From Gillisella terrae (GTDB lineage Bacteria; Pseudomonadota; Alphaproteobacteria; Rhizobiales; Rhizobiaceae): a DNA stretch of 64,000 nucleotides. A program made the translations under genes and the position numbers. Positions 61,377 to 64,000 of the stretch are shown here, one piece after another (the stretch's first letter is position 1; the number at the start of each line of letters is the position of its first letter). The notes beneath the pieces are model-generated. The model worked only from the letters and a program-made list of their open reading frames with translations. It was not told the DNA's origin and did not search any database. Location: assembly GCF_004801395.1 (NCBI RefSeq), contig NZ_SSOA01000012.1, positions 62,001 to 126,000 on the forward strand, read 5' to 3'.

Positions 61377-63515
61377 ATGGACGATATTTTAGAGATCGAT
61401 TTTGTTCAGGCCAGCCGAGTTTTAAAATTATCCTCACCGCTGGGTGACGATAAATTGCTGCCGGAACGCATGGTGATTGAAGAGGGCGTCAACCGGCTGT
61501 TTGAAATCACCCTTCATGTGCGGGCCAAGCGCGAAGAGGTGAAGCCAGAGGAATTGATTGGCCATCTTGTTGATGTCTCGCTGGAAATCCGCCAGGGCGA
61601 GTTTGACGAAGAAGGGGTGCGGCGTCCGTTCAACGGTCTGGTGACCGATCTGGAGGAGGGGCCGCCCGTCACACGGGGCTTGCGCTCCTACACGCTCACC
61701 ATCCGCCCGCAAATGTGGCTGCTGTCGCGCCGGTCTGATTGCCGCATCTGGCAGGATATGACCTCCATTCAGGTGCTGCAAACGCTGTTTTCCGAACATG
61801 GCTTGCCGAATCCGGACATTGGCTTTTTGCAAAACAAACCACCGGCCCAGCACTATTCGGTGCAATGGAACGAGACCGATCTGGACTACCTGCTGCGCAG
61901 GCTGGAAGAAGATGGCATTTTCTTCTGGTTTCTCCATGAAAAGGGCGTGCACCGCCTGCGCGTGACCGATCACCAGATTGCCTGGAGCGATCCATCGGCA
62001 AGCGCTGAGGGCGAAATGAATATACGGCTTGCGCAAGGCTCCAGCGATCGCAACCACATCACCGATTGGGTGCGCCGCTTTCGCTACATCCCCGGTCAGC
62101 GCGTGGATGCCGACTGGAATTTCGAGACGCCTAGTTTCATTCCAGAGCGCAAAACCCAATCGAATGTGCTAATGCCGGGTGCTGTGAAGCGAGAGCTTTA
62201 TGAATACCCGGCCCGTGTTGCGGATGATAAGGAAGCGGAGCGGGCAGGCAAGCTGCGGGCGCAGGCCTCAGAGGCAGAGCATGAGCGTGTGACGGGGAAG
62301 TCCACCGTGCGGGTGCTGGAGCCGGGGCGCAAGTTCAAGCCCTATGAGGAGCCAAACCCGGATCGTGTGTTTGAAGAACACGTCATCACCTACATCCGCC
62401 ACGAGGCTGTGGATCGGTCCTATGAGACAACAGAAAACGAGCCGGAATATACCAACCGGTTTGAAGCCATTCCCGCCCGCATTCCGTTCACCCCACACCG
62501 CACCACGAAACGCCCACGGATAGAAGGTGCGCAAGTTGGCATTGTTGCTGGCCCGGAAGGCGAAGAAATCCACCCCGACAAATACGGTCGCATCAAAGTC
62601 TGGTTCCCCTGGGACCGCCGCGCCAAAAAGGACGGCACGGACACCTGCTGGATCCGCGTCTCCCAAAGCTGGGCCGGTGGCCTCTGGGGCAGTCAGGTCA
62701 TCCCTCGCATCGGCATGGAAGTGATGGTGGCCTATATTGATGGCGACCCGGACCGGCCATTGGTGACGGGTGTGGTGCCCAATCCGCTGAACCCCGTGCC
62801 GTATGATTTGCCTGCGAATAAGACCAAGAGCGTGTTTCGGACCAATACGCATAAGGGCAAGTCGGCACAGAAGTTTAACGAGTTGACGTTTGAGGACGAG
62901 GCTGGGCGCGAGGAGATATTTCTGCACGCGCAGAAGGACAGAAATGAAATAATAAACAATGATGAAACAAAACTTGTGAGGAAAGATACCGTGCATAGAC
63001 ACGAGGGCTTCAAAAGCGTTTCAATCGGGAAAGACTATACCTCTTATGTCGGCAATGTAAAATCAACGAATGTGTATGGAAACTATAATATATCGGTAGG
63101 GCAAGCTTTTTCAGGTAGCTATATTTTTGAGCAGTTAATTTCTCCATTTTTTAAAGTTAGCGATAACCTGAAGCGCATACATCTGAGTAAAAGCCTGTCG
63201 CTCGGCGAAGGGATGATGAATGTAATGGTCCAAAATGATAAAATTGAGACTATAGGTCGTTCGGATCTCAAGGTAATTGGATCCTTCTCTCACCAAATTG
63301 TTGGAGGTATTCGAAGAGAGGAAGTTGGTGAAGATTATGTACTATCTATTGGGAATAACTTTCACGAAGCAGTTGCTGAGATTAGATCAATAAAATCTGG
63401 TGAACGTATCGATATTATTTGCGGAAAATCTCGTATAATATTAGAGCAAAATGGAAGTGTTACTATAGAAGGAGTGACGGTAAAAATTATAGGTGATAGG
63501 GTGGACATAAACTAA
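61377..63515 (+). CDS. vgrG: Type VI secretion tip protein VgrG
   Basis: This 712-residue spike forms the trimeric puncturing tip of the type VI system. ATG 61377 (MDDILEIDFVQASRVL) follows GGGGGA; the open frame extends back into repeat DNA. The gp27-like part spans residues 1 to about 370 (for example WNETDLDYLLRRLEEDGIFF), the gp5 OB-fold about 390-490 (YGRIKVWFPWDRRAKKDG; RIGMEVMVAYIDGDPDRPLV), then NELTFEDEAGREEIFLHAQK. From about residue 522 the beta-helix tail is AT-rich with rare-looking codons, unlike the GC-rich front. It ends IIGDRVDIN without an extra effector domain. It overlaps the next gene by one base. Confidence 0.95.
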   Translation: MDDILEIDFVQASRVLKLSSPLGDDKLLPERMVIEEGVNRLFEITLHVRAKREEVKPEELIGHLVDVSLEIRQGEFDEEGVRRPFNGLVTDLEEGPPVTRGLRSYTLTIRPQMWLLSRRSDCRIWQDMTSIQVLQTLFSEHGLPNPDIGFLQNKPPAQHYSVQWNETDLDYLLRRLEEDGIFFWFLHEKGVHRLRVTDHQIAWSDPSASAEGEMNIRLAQGSSDRNHITDWVRRFRYIPGQRVDADWNFETPSFIPERKTQSNVLMPGAVKRELYEYPARVADDKEAERAGKLRAQASEAEHERVTGKSTVRVLEPGRKFKPYEEPNPDRVFEEHVITYIRHEAVDRSYETTENEPEYTNRFEAIPARIPFTPHRTTKRPRIEGAQVGIVAGPEGEEIHPDKYGRIKVWFPWDRRAKKDGTDTCWIRVSQSWAGGLWGSQVIPRIGMEVMVAYIDGDPDRPLVTGVVPNPLNPVPYDLPANKTKSVFRTNTHKGKSAQKFNELTFEDEAGREEIFLHAQKDRNEIINNDETKLVRKDTVHRHEGFKSVSIGKDYTSYVGNVKSTNVYGNYNISVGQAFSGSYIFEQLISPFFKVSDNLKRIHLSKSLSLGEGMMNVMVQNDKIETIGRSDLKVIGSFSHQIVGGIRREEVGEDYVLSIGNNFHEAVAEIRSIKSGERIDIICGKSRIILEQNGSVTIEGVTVKIIGDRVDIN

Positions 63516-64000
63516 TGGAAAACATTCTTGATAGGTCTCAGCCAACTCCAAATGGGCCACTTTCGTATCAGTCCGGAGCAAAAGACAGAATTCAGCTTGT
63601 TGAAAGCAGCCCTAATTCTATCCCAAGGCCGCCACGTCTCATAAGTCCTGATAACGAGGCTAAATCTCAATATGTCAGTGAAGCATTAACGGCTGAAGAA
63701 AAAAAGAAACTAAAAAATGCAGCAGAGAACATGATTAATGTCCTTGTTTGGGGCGGTAGATATAAGATGGGGTGGTCAAACTCTGCTTCAGATAACCTTT
63801 CCCATTATGTTGATGGTGGGGGTACAAAAAAGGTGCTTACACAAGATGAGATATCTAAACTAAAACGAGACGGACAAGATTTTTCTAAGCGCAGTGATGG
63901 AAATTTGTTCAATTTTACGAAGCAAATTTATGAGGATTTTGCATCTGGAAGTAAAACATTCCAAGGATACATTTCATTAAATCCAGAAAGTAAATCTATA
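63515..64000 (+). CDS. Candidate VgrG-linked effector or adaptor, partial (3' end outside window)
   Basis: ATG 63515 uses the last base of the vgrG stop codon (TAATG), and the frame stays open for 162 codons to the window end. I do not recognise a domain. The first 45 residues are Pro/Ser-rich and flexible (QPTPNGPLSYQSGAKDR), then a charged helix (LTAEEKKKLKNAAENMINVL) leads to WGGRYKMGWSNSASDNLSHY and LFNFTKQIYEDFASGSKTF. It is strongly AT-rich like the vgrG tail, pointing to joint transfer. Position directly after vgrG, with no visible DUF2169/DUF4123-type chaperone block, favours a secreted effector, but a chaperone or other accessory protein is not excluded. Confidence 0.7.
   Translation, partial: MENILDRSQPTPNGPLSYQSGAKDRIQLVESSPNSIPRPPRLISPDNEAKSQYVSEALTAEEKKKLKNAAENMINVLVWGGRYKMGWSNSASDNLSHYVDGGGTKKVLTQDEISKLKRDGQDFSKRSDGNLFNFTKQIYEDFASGSKTFQGYISLNPESKSI

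Noticed and set aside
1-64000. tRNA, rRNA and known metabolite riboswitches
   Set aside because: No cloverleaf, rRNA segment or recognisable riboswitch core was found by eye; a covariance-model scan would be needed to exclude small or diverged ones.

Overview
The window looks like chromosomal DNA of an alphaproteobacterium of the Rhizobiaceae (Rhizobium/Agrobacterium/Allorhizobium group). The clues are a MucR/Ros zinc-finger regulator, a seven-gene Mrp/Pha cation antiporter operon, VirK-, DUF930-, DUF5330- and DUF6456-type proteins, rhizobial-style Irr- and RirA-like iron boxes, and many mosaic intergenic repeats. I see no rRNA, tRNA, CRISPR array, intact transposase or prophage. The genus is inference, not proof.

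Layout. 1-4.3 kb: the end of a HerA/DUF853 ATPase, an MscS channel and a chemoreceptor. 4.6-10.6 kb: uppP and a xylose ABC transporter (xylFHG) with a divergent ROK repressor and a perfect 21-bp palindromic operator. 10.6-15.7 kb: an iron/siderophore-type ABC operon with two tandem binding-protein paralogues, divergent from a methyltransferase, with candidate Irr and RirA sites between them. 16-18.6 kb: a second chemoreceptor, then an acetyltransferase gene behind what reads as a complete attenuator: a leaderless 17-codon peptide with Tyr-Phe-Trp-Ala-Tyr codons, mutually exclusive hairpins, an intrinsic terminator and a sequestered ribosome binding site. 18.7-28 kb: two c-type cytochromes, a phosphoesterase, acetyltransferases, azoR with an HxlR regulator, sodB, a PAS-GGDEF protein and a class IV aminotransferase. 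28-43 kb: a VirK-like protein, a 7TM-PAS-GGDEF protein, oligopeptidase B, a LysR/DUF2798 pair, a bestrophin, a polysaccharide deacetylase, a stress-protein/DksA-like pair, cytochrome b561, a haemolysin III protein, and a GIN-like envelope protein divergent from a membrane-anchored AraC regulator. 43.4-44.5 kb: a block built almost wholly of repeats. 44.5-51.4 kb: mucR and the Mrp operon. 51.8-61.2 kb: msrB, a stand-alone DnaA-C-terminal-like protein with a DUF6456 partner, macAB, sufE, and an overlapping histidine kinase/peptidoglycan-binding pair. 61.4-64 kb: a type VI secretion VgrG whose tail is AT-rich, followed with a one-base overlap by a partial gene that is a good candidate for a VgrG-delivered effector.

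Common themes are envelope and stress physiology (UppP, MscS, Mrp, MsrB, SodB, peptidoglycan binding), sugar and iron uptake, signalling (two MCPs, two GGDEF proteins, one histidine kinase), and interbacterial competition at the right edge. Intergenic DNA is heavily colonised by at least two small repeat families. One is bipartite and RIME-like. The other looks like a MITE, with shared terminal inverted repeats around different GC-rich cores. Some copies touch gene ends.

The strongest candidates for something new are the aromatic-codon attenuator at 17.92-18.12 kb and the unidentified gene after vgrG. All functional calls come from reading motifs by eye; no database search was run.
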